Part shown: one piece after another, positions 23,191-35,557 of the stretch
Layout of the letters: every line of letters begins with the position of its first letter
Numbering within the stretch: the stretch's first letter is position 1
Assembly: GCA_017562135.1 (NCBI GenBank)
Contig: QEYB01001116.1
Span: 1-64,000 of the forward strand
DNA length: 64,000 bases
Source of the DNA: Dipylidium caninum
Taxonomy: Eukaryota > Platyhelminthes > Cestoda > Cyclophyllidea > Dipylidiidae
Direction: 5' to 3'
Notes under the pieces: generated by a model
Databases searched by the model: none
What the model was told of the DNA's origin: nothing
The model's input: only the letters and a program-made list of their open reading frames with translations
Position numbers and translations under genes: made by a program

Positions 23191-26100
23191 TCACCGACTC
23201 TTCTGTACAAAACTGGTGAATTTGAGGGGGTCATAGCCCCAGTACTTCACAAAATTCGTTATGCAGGCACTCCGAACTGCGTAGTGGCCCTTTTTGGCTG
23301 AAAGTCCATTCTTGCACATGGGGCAGGCGAATCGGGTCACAGTGCTCACCTAGGAGAGAAGGCGTGGTGATTAAGTGCATCCTCGGTGCTATTGCTGCGG
23401 GCAGTGAGACCGCGCACTTGCCTTGTACGGTGCCTTTTCAGAGATATGTTGGCTCAGCAGATTCATGGCTATGTCCTCGCAGTTCATCAACTCATCTACG
23501 CACGCGTACATCTCATGGGGCAACTCGAATGTGTACGCGTAGAGGAAGTACTAAAAATGAAGTGCCGCAAAGACACCGAATAGTGTGACTGACTTGCAAG
23601 CGCGCACGTCTTCAAGCTAACACTAGTAATTTGGATAGCAGATGCTACCACACACACGGCAGGTCCTAGTGCCGAGTCCCCTGCCCTATTAGGATGAGAG
23701 GACAGCAGCCACTCATTTGCTGTTCCTCCAACCTACCACCTGAGTGGCTGAGGAGACTAAAAGTGGACATTTCCGCAAGAAAGAAAACTGCTCAGTCGTG
23801 CTGAAGCACAGGCAAATGTTGACGGGAGCACGATGAGCTTCGTGTTCCTTCAGTCTACTTGAATACAAATGAGTATGGGACAACAATTGGGCACGCAGTT
23901 ATGTCCTACGCGGTGAGAGGTAGTACGACAACTTAATGACAGTGAAAAAACGACCAAGAATGACCAACCTTGTGGAGGAATGAGGCCCCCGTGAGAATGA
24001 GAGAATAAGAGGCAGTGTTGGTAGCAACATAAGCGAAACGTCGGGTTTCTGCAGACCACGCATGACTCCTAGCTGCAAATCCAACCAGTCTGTCCTGATT
24101 GTCATTCCATAACCTTGGAAAACAACCGTAATTCTAAGAAAAATTTACCTTTTCATCGACGTCTTTAGATTAATTCTAATTAAGGAAGAAATGTCTAACT
24201 ACCATCAAGAACTACCTGAAACCTGTCCGTAGTGCCCCGTCATCTGGCACCACCTCGTCATCGACCGAAAGCACAGCGTCAGTTTGAATGAGGTCAAAGG
24301 GCAAGAAGCGATTTTGAAGCTTGTTTATAGGGGCCAAAATTACCTACAATCCAAATAAACATTTGGTGAAGCACACGCAGAACTTTCACCCCCTTTGCTA
24401 CTTTTGAGATATTCATCTGCCACCATTTTGTTCTTCAAGCGATAATATTGCATATTACAGATTTAGAGGCTGTTATCACCTTCAACTGCGAAACATGCCG
24501 TCTCATTAGAAAATCTACGGTGCAAATCGACCTTTGTAAACTATAAAGATTTGATTTGCTAACCATTTCTCAGCTTCTGACCCGCCGACTTTAAAAAAAT
24601 TATAACGCTCATCTCCACCAGCATAGTACATTTTCAGCGTTCCCTTATTACGGCTCTGCTTCCGAGTACTTAGAGGGTGTGCATGCCGACTTATACTACG
24701 CGCGCAGTTGAGTGTAAAAAAGGAGGTCGATTGAGGTGAAATTCAGGAACAGAAGGAATCCATCCAACGACTCGCATCGTCGACCCAATTAACCCATACG
24801 AGTGCCAACCCCTTGGTAGGGATTAGAAAGTCCTCACCGGGGAGAGAGAATGAGTTTATGGCATTCTCACTCGGTGTCGCAAACCCTCGAAGCCTCAGTT
24901 ACAAATTCCGCGCACTAAATAACCCCATCCCCACCTACTACCATTTGGCTAATGCGTGTACTTGTGCGTGTGGGTGTTCGCGAGCGTAAGCTACATTCTT
25001 CTCACCTCTCCCAGTTGGGGGAACGGCTGTGGTCAACTCAGATGGTGTCGTCCTTCTGTCCCCTCTCAGATGACAATGGACATCAGACTGTCTGAGTGAC
25101 CACGCCGTCTGCTCTACGACGCGCCAATACTCGACTTACGTGCACCGGAAATGGAGTAATCGGCCACTGGTAGGACTCTGGTTTGTACGTTGGATGATTC
25201 CACACCACAACTATGGAATCCACCAAGTCTGCTACCTTGGCGAATTTCTCAATGCTTGCAGTCAGCATGCTGATCCGATCGTAGGTCAGAAAGACAACTG
25301 AAACACACAAAAGCCTTCCTTATTCTTGTGCATCACAGCCCTCACAAAGTGTCCAACTTGAGCATTGCCCACAAATTCAGCAAAGTCTTGAAACAGTTGA
25401 GAAATTTCCTGCTCGAGGCAACAACTAGTCCATCCCAAAGAAGACGGATGATTTGACTTTTACCGCGACCCTATTTCCGCCTGTGTAACGCTTCCCGCTG
25501 GCATTCATACTCGGCAAAGCAGCCCCGAGCGAGGCAGCAACGGCATCAACTGCCCTCCGATCGCAAGACTGTAATCGCCGGGTAGGAAAAAATCCTCATG
25601 TTTGCGGTCTCATGCTTACTGAGTCTCGTCGAGCGAGTCCTCTCAAGACTCCAACGCAGAGGGCATGTCAGTCAACCAAGCCCAACTAAGTTTTCACGGG
25701 CCCCCATAAGAATGCAGCACATGCCGCACTTTTCCTTCTCCTCCTCGTAACCGTGACAACGACTCCGGAAATGCCACTTTGTGACTCATTCAGTGAATTG
25801 CCTTCATTTTACTTACTGACCAGGGAACACGGAGGCACACACGACAGAAGAGGCCAGAAGAGCACACGCGGGAACCAGACCCACATCGGCCACACCTGCG
25901 TAAGGGCTGCATCCTGCCCTGTGTGTGCATATCCTCTTCCACCCTCTCCTCAGCCTGCACCGATGATGCGTCTACTTCGATGAGGTATCGCAATCCTCCC
26001 CCCAGTGGCTTCTGGGGACCAGGCCCCAGGGCTACTGCACCCTCCTGTTTTCACCACACATACCAACAAATTGTTTCACGGCAAAAGATGCCATCTTACC

Positions 26101-28780
26101 GGTAAATTTGTTCTTGTGTTGCGATTTCCCTAAAAGGCGCAAAAGACGAGGTCAGATTAACGTCGTAGGCTGGATGACGCCAGCACCACAAATCCCCTAC
26201 CCATAAGTGCCCCCTAAGCTACCCACCTCTACTCGTCTCCCCAGGATAGCACATTCGGGGGCATAACGCCAATTGTCTGGTAGAAGGACTGGGACTACCA
26301 CATCTTTCCATAGAAAAGTGCACCTAAATTCAACACTTACTCACGTTGATCTCGCATCCAGGTGAGGGAAGTTGCCTACTCCTCCTCCTCCGCCTCACCA
26401 TCACCGTCATCATCATCACCGTCATTATTATTATTATTATCCCATGTGTTTACTTCGATGTGTTTCATAAATCACATGCTCGAGTTTTCTTAGATGGGCC
26501 ACGGTTTGTTAATTAAGGCTATGCCTCAATTAACCGGTGACACAAGGACTTTTCAAATAGTGCGTCGCCTAATGCTACCTCTGCACCGTCGATTGTGCCG
26601 CGTAAATATTGGGACTATGGAATGCGAAGAGGCAGTAAGAGGTACCTGAGTCGCACATAGTGTGATTATTCCAAGGTGTTGTGTCGAATATCCACAGAGG
26701 ACCCTCAAGATCAGCCCTCATGCGCCATTTGCAGACGGCTTTAGCTTGCCTCGTGCCTGCTTCATCGAGCACACTGGACCTGACCGTCTCCATGTCGATG
26801 ATTTCATTGTTGTTGTTGTTGCTATTGTTTTCGTCGCGATTATTAGTGAGGCTATAAACCTGCACGCGAGTCCTTCCAATCTTCCCAGTTACATGAGTCC
26901 GAATGACTGGAGCTGTCGGTTGAGGCAGTCCAAGTGCCTTATTCAAGATCGCCACCGCAGTCTCCACCTGCTTTCCAACCGTCACCAAATGACGAGTAAA
27001 TAACTTCGAGGCCTAAAATAAAATGCGAATAACTGACTACTATGATGTGCGAACAACATACGCGCTACTGTTACTGACAAATTTCTCGTCCGCCTACCCA
27101 TCCACCTGCGGCAAAGGTCGCTGCGACCCCTCTAAGAGTACCTCCCTCCTCCTCCTCCTCCTCCTCCTCCTCATCGTCATCGTCATCATCACCATCAGCA
27201 TTATCACTCATCAAACAATCGAGCATTAACTACGTCACCAGAATAGCGGGAATCGCACACATCCACCGTCCACTAACTTCACCTCGAGGAAGAAGCACTC
27301 TATTTCGACTCACATGCGGCTTCTCTCACTCCGTCCGGCACACCCCCTCCTCCCACATCTCAACACCGCAATTACCTTGTTCAGGCGCATAATGCGCTCG
27401 TCCGTGCTCATTGTGCTCAGCCTCAGCACAAAGCCGTGAGCGTTGGCAAAGGGCACGAACACGACTGCCTGCGACCACAATTCTTCGAGGAGGTCGAAGA
27501 AGGGCAAGTATTTCTTCACAGTCATTGGCTCGTAATTGGTTGGTATGACGGGAATTGAGTGATACATGAAGCAGGTCCACAGTTGTGCCTGAATAGACCG
27601 AATCATGGAGGATGACAACGCGTCCCAGTTACTCGCGACGATAAGGCAAAAGGCGGAGTCTTGTAACACCTACAAGAAACGGATGAGATGTAAACTTCCA
27701 TGACATAGCCCCTGCTCTCTTGTGCAGTCGTGCTTTCCAGATTACGACTTAAATATTTCATTGCATATCCTGCGAGGTCACGAATTCCTCGTGGCCAGAG
27801 GCACTTTGCGACAGGGAGACACCATCCACTATCCCACCCTCATCCCAACTACTCCCCTGTGCTCGACTCTGTGTCAGACAGAAATGCAGGCCGATAATGT
27901 CGGTGGCTCCAAAGAGAAGAAAGTTAACACACTGGTTTTCATATGCATGCACATTGGTCTTGAAATGGTGGAAGTGACTCGTCTCCTTTGCTAACACTTA
28001 TGAATGCGAATAAGTGCATTCTTCCCATCACGCACACCAATACAAGATAGCAAGAAGAGGGGGAGAGCTCGATTAATAGGTCATCAGAATGCCAATGGAA
28101 TTGCGACTCACATCTCCAGCTTGGCGACAAGGCAGGTGTTCCGGTTTCACATCCGCGGGTGGAAGCCCGTTGGGGAAGCAGCGTGCATTCCTGCCACTTT
28201 GGATTGTGATGTTAACACCGTGCGTATTCGAAAGACTGGCCACCATTTGCGATTTCACACTATCGTCTTCCTCTTCTAAGCTCCCCAAGTCGGCTGCTAG
28301 CACATACGCCTTATGGTTGGGATGTTTGATTTTTAAATTAAGGTCGAATTTCGGGTCAGAGGGGGCGAGAGTGGGAGGGGACAGGGGCCAATACGGGAAG
28401 ACCATGCCAAATATAGACGAGGCTAACGCCCTTTGATTGATGCCAAAATCTGCGGTGGCCGCAATCAGTTTAGATGAAGGGGTAATGGAGGTTTTCCCAA
28501 AGGCAAAGCAGTAGTCGTCTCTTCGCTCAAGTAGACAGCGTGAGAAACTCTCTTCTGTCAGCGCCAGTTGCATGTGTCCTGGTGAGCAATCTGTACTCAA
28601 TCGCGGCAAAAGACTGTAGGCAGAGGTTAAGTACTCGTCGAATTCCCTTTGTGACACACACGTTCCCATTGACTTCTTCAGCAAGTACCGCCTTAGTTCC
28701 CCCAGAACATAGTTGAGTGAAATGCTTTCGTCTGGCATCCGGATACCCTCCAAATTATTCTCACTCCGGGCTTTGTAGTG
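23191..28780 (-). CDS. EXTL3: exostosin-like glycosyltransferase, EXTL3-like (heparan sulfate synthesis)
   Basis: Nine exons join with agreeing phases: 28780-28112, 27669-27376, 27012-26579, 26034-25961, 25297-25140, 24343-24216, 24113-23969, 23550-23422 and 23349-23191 (730 codons including stop). The first three cover a divergent exostosin (GT47-like) region, e.g. NQRALASSIF and QDSAFCLIVAS. The last five form the GT64 domain: VVFLTYDRISMLTASIEKF, SIVVVWNHP, NRFLPFDLIQTDAVLSVDDE, RLVGFAARSHAW, SYSLILTGASFLHK and NCEDIAMN. Order and motifs follow animal EXTL3, a Golgi N-acetylglucosaminyltransferase that starts and extends heparan sulfate. The usual DDD metal motif reads DDE here. The 74-nt exon 26034-25961 has weak splice sites. 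A possible signal-anchor exon lies upstream at about 28962-28785 (MISTWKIRSRW then hydrophobic), in a frame one base off. The stop is 23191-23193. Confidence 0.9.
23413..23422 (-). other. non-canonical GC-AG splice donor
   Basis: The penultimate exostosin exon ends CCGTACAAG followed by GCAAGTGCG on the minus strand. The downstream exon starts after CTCCTAG at 23349. GC replaces GT in an otherwise perfect donor consensus, and reading frame and family alignment require this junction. Confidence 0.75.
26382..26442. repeat. trinucleotide repeats in an exostosin intron
   Basis: Imperfect (CTC)n, (ATC)n and (ATT)n runs follow one another (tcctcctcctccgcc, catcatcatcacc, attattattattatta). Confidence 0.9.
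26794..26837 (-). repeat. coding repeat giving an Asn-rich run
   Basis: GTTGTTGTTGTTG and neighbouring triplets lie inside exostosin exon 27012-26579. On the coding strand they give an Asn/Ser/Glu-rich linker (NNSNNNNNEIID) between the two catalytic halves, which is probably disordered. Confidence 0.85.
27147..27205. repeat. (CTC)n and (ATC)n repeat in an intron
   Basis: A run of ctcctcctcctcctcctcc continues into catcgtcatcatcaccatc. It lies in the intron between exostosin exons 27376 and 27012. Confidence 0.9.
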
Positions 28781-28784
28781 CTAC

Positions 28785-29034
28785 AGGAAAAGAATACGCA
28801 AGGATACATCACAAGAATTGCAAGTCCATGCACAAAGCCAATATACATTAGAAGGTTAATGCCAGTGAGAAGGGTCACAGATATCCACCTCGATCTTATC
28901 TTCCAAGTACTAATCATTCCGCAATGAGTGACGGAATGCTCGGCAACAAATGACACCTCCAAAAAACTACGAACATTTATCAAAGCCTTCATTAGTGCAT
29001 TCTGACTTTCTTCGGGCGTTTTGAGGACTCCCAC
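28785..29034 (-). other. possible 5' end / signal-anchor segment of the exostosin-like gene
   Basis: The minus strand has an open frame with ATG at about 28962: a short basic stretch (MISTWKIRSRW) then a long hydrophobic one (ISVTLLTGINLLMYIGFVHG and beyond), as expected for a type II Golgi enzyme. It runs into the acceptor TTTTCCTGTAG of the exon starting at 28780, but in a frame one base off, and leaves no room for a normal intron. Either one base is missing, or this is not coding and the true first exon lies elsewhere. Confidence 0.4.
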
Positions 29035-29520
29035 TTAGCCACGGACGCGGTGTTCACTATTTCCTAACATCACTGGTCGAGTGCGTACATGCGCTTCATC
29101 TTACCTGCAGCGCTGTTACCTAGCCAACTAACTGCACAACATGGTAGTCAATCCACTGAGACCACCTAAATCCCACCCAATTCAACTCAGCAGCGTACAC
29201 TCAAGCCCACATAATGGAAGGCAAATCCCCGTTTTCCTGAAGAAAATTCTTGATAGTTGCCTCTGCCCGCAATCGACTGAACACGGATTCGGACATACTG
29301 CAGTAAAATAAATAATCAAACGCATCCGGCAACTTATCTCGGTCTTCCTATTCACTGCCATTTGCCGTGCTTTTGCTATTTATGGCTAATGTCCGTGACA
29401 CTAGTCTACTCTATCTTAACATTGTCACTCTCAAAGATTATCTCGGAGTTCTTCTTTGTAGAAGATAATACTGAAGTCGGCTGCAAGCATTGTAAAAGTG
29501 CAGATATTGGTCAAATTATT
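29035..29520. other. no gene recognised
   Basis: AT-rich sequence between the exostosin-like gene and the second copy of the 6 kb block. No supported feature. Confidence 0.5.
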
Positions 29521-30349
29521 AGCATACCAGGTTTATTCCACTTCTGCGAAGGATTACTTCCACACTGGGGGGATCTGAAGCAAAGAAATGATTTCCCTTT
29601 TAAAATGGGTCTCTGAAATATCAACTGTAATTTCCCCTTCAAGCACCTAAATAAAGTGACTTTCGATATAGGACTCAATAGCCACGTTGTTTCAAGTTAA
29701 TTTGACATAAATTAAAAAGAACAAAGGCCAAGATTTGATTTGATCAGTTCATGAGTTACCGTCATCAGCCTGCAGGTAATTACAAAGTCCAAGAAAACGA
29801 AAGACTTACGGTTCCAATCTATCAACAAATTTTGTAGTGTGAGCAGAACGATGAGGATGATAAGGATTATCAAGAGTACGAGCCTCCAACGCCATCGTAT
29901 CTACCACGGGTATCAATTTGGTTAACTTAATAGCTTACCATTTTCATCCTTCTAAGGTCGTTTGACTCTCTGTAGGAGGAGCTTCTTTCCCTTTCTACAA
30001 CGAGAAAATTCGCGATAGCAGCACACACTAGGAGGTGGCGCCGAACAGGAGGACTGTTTACCTAGACTAATGCTTCGCCACATCAGAGCCTAGAAGTCCA
30101 CTGAGTAGTTTCTACCATGTTTGCAAAGCGATTTAAGGTATCACACCCGGACAGGGCAATCTCAAAATCCGTGTCGAAGGGTGCCAGTCAACATTTAAGA
30201 CAAGACATTTAATTGACCGTATCAAATAATGAATCGTTCACGTATGAATAAGTAAGCATTCCCCTAAGTCATGGAGAGCTCACATTCCACGCTGTAAAGT
30301 GGGGAAGAAGTAGCCAGCAATGTTATGAAATTTGGTAACACATAGGCAT

Positions 30350-30865
30350 GTTATGCGAAAGAGACATGATCGGGACTGAAATTGACAACTTTCACGTATA
30401 CTTCACAACAGGCAAAATAGACGAGACGCGAATACTTCTTCATTCCCTAAGTTTGGGACTGCCTCAACTTCTCCGTGTGAGGAGAGAGTGGGTGAGGGAG
30501 GAGATTAGGTTATCTTCTATGAGGTCGAATTCTTCTCATTCTCTGACAGTAAAACCACCTATCGTGCTAGTATGAGTGAATGTCCCAGTAAAACTGGGTA
30601 GTCAAATATCAAAATGGTTTGCTGAAGACAAATATTCTACTTATTCTAAATGAGACGGATTTTCGTTTGTTCGGAATAGATATGATCTGGACTGAATTTG
30701 GCAACTTTCCCGTATACTTGGCAACAGGCAAAATAGAGTAGACGCGAATACTTCTTCATTTCCTAAGTTGGGGACTGCCTCAACTTCTCCGTGTTGGAAG
30801 AGGGGGAGAGAGTCGAGGACTGGTTATTTTAAAAGAGAGAATAAGTTCTCTAACCTAGGTTATTA
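30350..30865 (+). repeat. internal tandem direct repeat in copy B
   Basis: Two units at about 30360-30560 and 30660-30865 share gaatacttcttcatt, ctaagtt, gggactgcctcaacttctcc and a purine-rich tail. It is the counterpart of the pair at 850-1345. Confidence 0.7.
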
Positions 30866-32618
30866 TGATGCGGAATCAAAAGTGTTTTTCTCATTCAAAG
30901 TCAACAAGATTACTATCTTTGGTGGTATGTAAGTGTCGCAGGGTAGGGGATTAGTCTAACGTCAAAACGGATTTTTAGAGAACCGTTAAGGTTTAGATTT
31001 CCAGTTTCACTTCCTGAATCATCAAGAAAACCTGTGAAGTGGAGAATATTTCCAGTATGTTAAAGCGGCTACTTTCTGGACACCAGACCGACATTTAGAT
31101 GTCGAATGTGTGTACCGACTAAATGTTACATCGGTCGTGTATCAATGACAAAATATTAACACTTAGATCTCGTCCATAGAATTGAGAAAGCCTCCATGCC
31201 ATTGTCATTATGCTTTAATAGCATGTAAACGATGTCGCATTTTATAATAACTGAACAACTGCACGGGGAGTTTGGCTTTTACTGAGAAAGATTAATAGTT
31301 GCGGCAATTTAATGTGTAATTTACGATTTTGATGGGACACGTGAATCAATTAGCGGTCTTTGTGTAGTCCTCTTAAGATAGTAATAAGCTGTTGTTTATG
31401 TTGAAAATTACTTGAAAGAATAAAGAAAAAACCCAATTTGAGACATGGAGAATTCTTCAGGCAAATATCTTTTTACCGAACGCGGTGACACTAAAGGCTA
31501 TATGCGTTTTTACGTTAAAAACATAAATACATTATCGCTATACATCAAATAATACTTCATTTCTACATAAAAAGTTATTATTTTGGAATGTCTGAAATAG
31601 GCATCAGATAAACACACCTAAAGAGCAGCCCTGCTAATAACCACCTCAAATTACTCTTTACATATCCATTTGGAAATAAGTAGTTCTGGAAAGAACGCTT
31701 TTGATAATGTCAGCATTACTCCAATGTCAATATATTTTAAACGCCAGTCACTTTCATGGCCCCTTCTTCCTAAACACTATCGTTCATCAAACCATGACTG
31801 CATCTCATGTCCCTCAACACTGCCCAGTTAACAACGCCAATCCTCTTTGTAAAATTATACTGTCTATGCTTTTAGCGAGAACCGGAACTGCCCTCATGAT
31901 AGCTGCCAACGAACTTTAACACTACACCAGAAGTGCACATTGAGAAATACAAGAATACGAAGATGACAGACCAAAAAGGAATAACTAAGGCAAAAAATTC
32001 TTACGTATACACGGGAACACAGAGTGGTAAGTGATAACGCCCCCGAAAACGCGTATTTTATATACGTGCGCACGAATCCTTATGTTTGCATATGTTTTGT
32101 GCTCCAATAAAGTGGTGTTAAATGCGCAAACACTGGTACCGCTAGAACTGTTTCAATGCGTTGCATTATGCGGTGGGTGCGTGGCCAACGGATTTACTCC
32201 TCTTTCTCCACTTACCTCCTGTCTACCCAAACTAGTGAGGCTAAAGGTTTTCCCGTTGGCTCTTTCGTTTTCATACTGATATTGAAGGAGCCAAGCATAG
32301 ATAGCAATATGGTGACAATGCGAGACTAGTAATCACATTACAGCCATGGCCTCGGAGTCATAAGAGCAGGTAGACGAAAGATATAACTCACTTGAAAGCA
32401 TCAGACTTTGAGTTGGTAACCGTCAGATTTCCACATTTCTTGGAGAAGTATGGGCAATTTAATCCAATCTCAATCTTCTACTACCACCGAAAACATGTCG
32501 CTTAGCAATGATGTACACAAAGGGTAGGTTCATGTCTAAGCCTTAGTAAAGGAAAGCAATACATTGAAATGGTTGATACTGCAGTGATAAATGAATAAGG
32601 GAGGAAATTCAACGCCTC

Positions 32619-32870
32619 TTAGTCACGACATTCAAAGTCCTGTTCAATGGTTACTTCATAAATGCCGAAAGCTCTTACCCAGCCTCCACCGTACCTAAAA
32701 TTCATATACATGTGGTTGTGGAACGTTACTTCAGTTGCAACTGAGACACTGTTGTCCGATTCGGAGAAGTTGAAATTTGAAAAATGCCCTTTCATAGGAA
32801 AGTTCACGACACTCAAAGGCGGGTGCGATTCGCTCCAGTCGATAACTTCACGTGCCGTGGTCATAGCATA
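32619..32870 (-). CDS. candidate terminal exon of an unknown extracellular protein (copy B)
   Basis: The minus-strand frame includes REVIDWSESHPPLSVVNFPM, SVATEVTFHNHMYMNFRYGG, WVRAFGIYEV and TIEQDFECRD, then TAA at 32619-32621. The alternating hydrophobic pattern and lack of low complexity look protein-like. The same residues appear, broken by indels, in copy A at 3187-3438. Upstream of about 32870 the frame is disrupted in this copy but open in copy A. No clear acceptor is seen. Unrecognised; it may be a gene fragment carried by the repeated block. Confidence 0.4.
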   Translation of the reverse strand, partial: YAMTTAREVIDWSESHPPLSVVNFPMKGHFSNFNFSESDNSVSVATEVTFHNHMYMNFRYGGGWVRAFGIYEVTIEQDFECRD

Positions 32871-34847
32871 GCAGAAGCTCCCGCCTTCTCACCAAACCGA
32901 TCGATAGCGTGCCTAGGCAATTTCCACCTCGTCTTGGTGATGAGTCATTCACACCTCTTATTGGTGCAAATGCTTTAGCCAGTCATTGAATCTCCCGCCG
33001 ACATGCGGTATTGACGCTCACACCCTCGTAATTCATTGCCATAGCAGGAAATCATGCTGTCTTCTCGGCGATGCGCCTAAATTCACGCCCTCAACGTGAG
33101 TGCTATAACACATCCTATTCCGATAACCAAGGATATTTCGCTTTCCACCATTGTGCAATGTGCTCCTTTTCGGTAATCAACGCATGGCATACACTTCACT
33201 TTCAATTAAATGACAAAGAAGTCGTTTTTACGCTCAGTGGAAACGTGCTCTTTTACCAGCCGGCAACCTAGAAAGAGCTTGTTAATGATGATTGACTGAA
33301 AGCTACGACAATTGATTCACTGACTCAACTACCGCTAACATCGGTTCGTTATGTAAACTGTCGCGCCTACAGACTTTCTTTCACCCATCTCACCTGCAAC
33401 TGCGCCGCGTCTAAAGAACTTTTATCAACTCAAAAGACTTGCAAATCAGTTAACGCACCAACTATCTCCTATCCACCAAATCTGCCGTCACAGTCTGCTA
33501 TTTCCCCATACCATCGAATGCAAATAACAAGCAACAAGAGAAGTTCCACCCTCCACATAACATTGTTGCTTCGATTCCATTGCTCTCAAAGCCCTCATTT
33601 TCTCTTCACGAAACTACCAAACTGCTGGTCCTCACTTATCTGATCTGTCAGTTGCCCAATTCTGTGTGCGATCCCACTTTACGCCCTCAAGCGAAGTCAT
33701 TTTCATTGCTTGAGCATAATGCTCCACTCGTCCTCTAGTTTCATTCGACTGTGCACACTCCCGAAGCACTCCATCGCCCTATCTGCCCTTCCTCGGCTCT
33801 TCGGACGCCACGTCATTGCCCCGTCTTGCGATGCCACCACGTAAATGCCTCCTTCTTCGCGGTCAGCACAGTCTTTCGTGCGAGGCTGAGGTCTTCGCTC
33901 CTCTCCTCTCCTCATGAGGAAATCACATTGACATCAGCAGACCAGAGTTCTCCCTGTTCAACTCGGCACATCACCTCACTACCACGTGCCGTCGCTCGCA
34001 GAACTTTGCAAAATGCCGCCTTTCCTGCCCTCCTCCCCTGGTGGTGGTCAACCTTCCATCTCTCCCTACCACCCTCGACCACCGCCCATCCACCCGTCCA
34101 CATCACTCTTGACACCGACCAAGTCGACTACGATTTCGCGGAGCCCGTGTAGTCTTGGAAGCAGGCAGTGCTTCTCACCAGTCGCCTTCAAAAGGCCCCA
34201 ATGGTTACGTGGGCGTATGTACGGCTCCGATACGTCTCTTTTTTTGACGATAAGAGCTCCCTCTTCTAATCTTCACGACATCAGGAGCAAATCTCATTTC
34301 GATCTCAAACTTCACTCCAGAAAATTCATATTTCTACAGTTCAAGTGCACTACAACTCCCATAGGGAGGAGTGGAGTAGTGGGCACTTCTACTCTTCTTT
34401 AAGGAGGCGTTGTCAATGAGAAAAGTCTCTGCAGAAAACAGCCCTCCTCCACCTTCCGTCACCTTGCACACCTTCGCGACGTGGTGGAAGAAGCCTCGAG
34501 GTCCCGAGCGCTGATCACTGCAGCAACATGTCGCCTTCCACGACTCTCCACAATCGTCTGCACTTTATCCTCAACAGCCACCCACTGCCACACCTCGTTC
34601 GGTGCAACAAGCACTCAGCACTGCCAAATACCAAGCAAAAGCGATTCACAGCCCCACGTCGCCGTCTCGCTGTCACAAGCTCTGCTCCAGAGCACTCTGG
34701 CTCCTAACCCATCACCACAACTTCCACTTCGCCATCTCGGTGCCTTCCACTTCGTTCAACACCTCTCTGGTCAGAGGACCCTTCCTCCCGCCCACTTCAC
34801 TCGAAGGTGTCCTCATTTCAGAAGACAAGTGGCACATCAGTACCGCC

Positions 34848-34870
34848 ATATATATATATATATATATATT
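34848..34870. repeat. (TA)n microsatellite, copy B
   Basis: Counterpart of the tract at 5346-5371 with a different length. Confidence 0.9.
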
Positions 34871-35557
34871 CTACGTAGACAAGAAAACTATCCTCCAGCT
34901 TCTCCGTTGTACTCGTCAGTCGTGGTGGTGGCGGTGGTTCGGGAACTTCGCCTCTCCTCTGTTTCTGTGTACACTAGAAACAAAAGCATCTCACGTCACC
35001 ACATCTAATTGGGCTGTCACTTTGCAGGACTGGCGTAAAACTAACATTTCAGGACCCCGGAGAGCCCCTGAAGAATGAACATATTCCACATAGGGAATTT
35101 TCCAGCCCAACATCCATCGCAATGACCGCCATTAATAAGCACCATTTAAATCGGTTCCACCTCGAGTGGTGTGTTTAAGGTTGGAGTTGCACAGTCATGC
35201 TGCCGCGCTTTACCTACAGCTCACATGGCGCAAATCACAACTTCTCCGAGAATGTGGCTGTGAGTGTGGGTAGGTACTTTTGTGTACCTGTCGACTGCGA
35301 CCGGCGGATGTCAGCACTCGCTGCGAATGCTTGCATAGCAGGCTACAGGCTAATCAGACGACGGAAGAAGACGTGATTTACGCACTGACGGAACACACAA
35401 AAGAAACCATCAACAGGAAGAGAATCTCTTCTACTCGCGCTCTATACACCATCGCAAAGTCCAAGTCCCAGGTTCCCGTAGGCTCGAATGCCAGTCACAG
35501 GAATTCGCGGGACAGGGGCCTTCGTCACACACTTCTCATCCGAGAGGCCACCGACCC

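Larger units (their letters stand above)
29521..35557. repeat. 6 kb duplicated block, copy B
   Basis: Second copy of the block at 1-6057, same orientation, about 29.5 kb downstream. It starts with gcataccaggtttattccac and ends at ccgacccctaataag. Its right boundary is seen directly; its left boundary may extend slightly before 29521 because copy A is cut by the window edge. Differences from copy A are mainly small indels concentrated in the left half. No complete gene is recognised in it apart from the candidate exon at 32619-32870. Confidence 0.93.

Noticed and set aside
27758..27997. Minus-strand frame (79 codons) inside the exostosin-like gene considered as an exon
   Set aside because: Exons 28780-28112 and 27669-27376 join directly in phase 0 and align continuously with the family, leaving no room for it; it is intronic.
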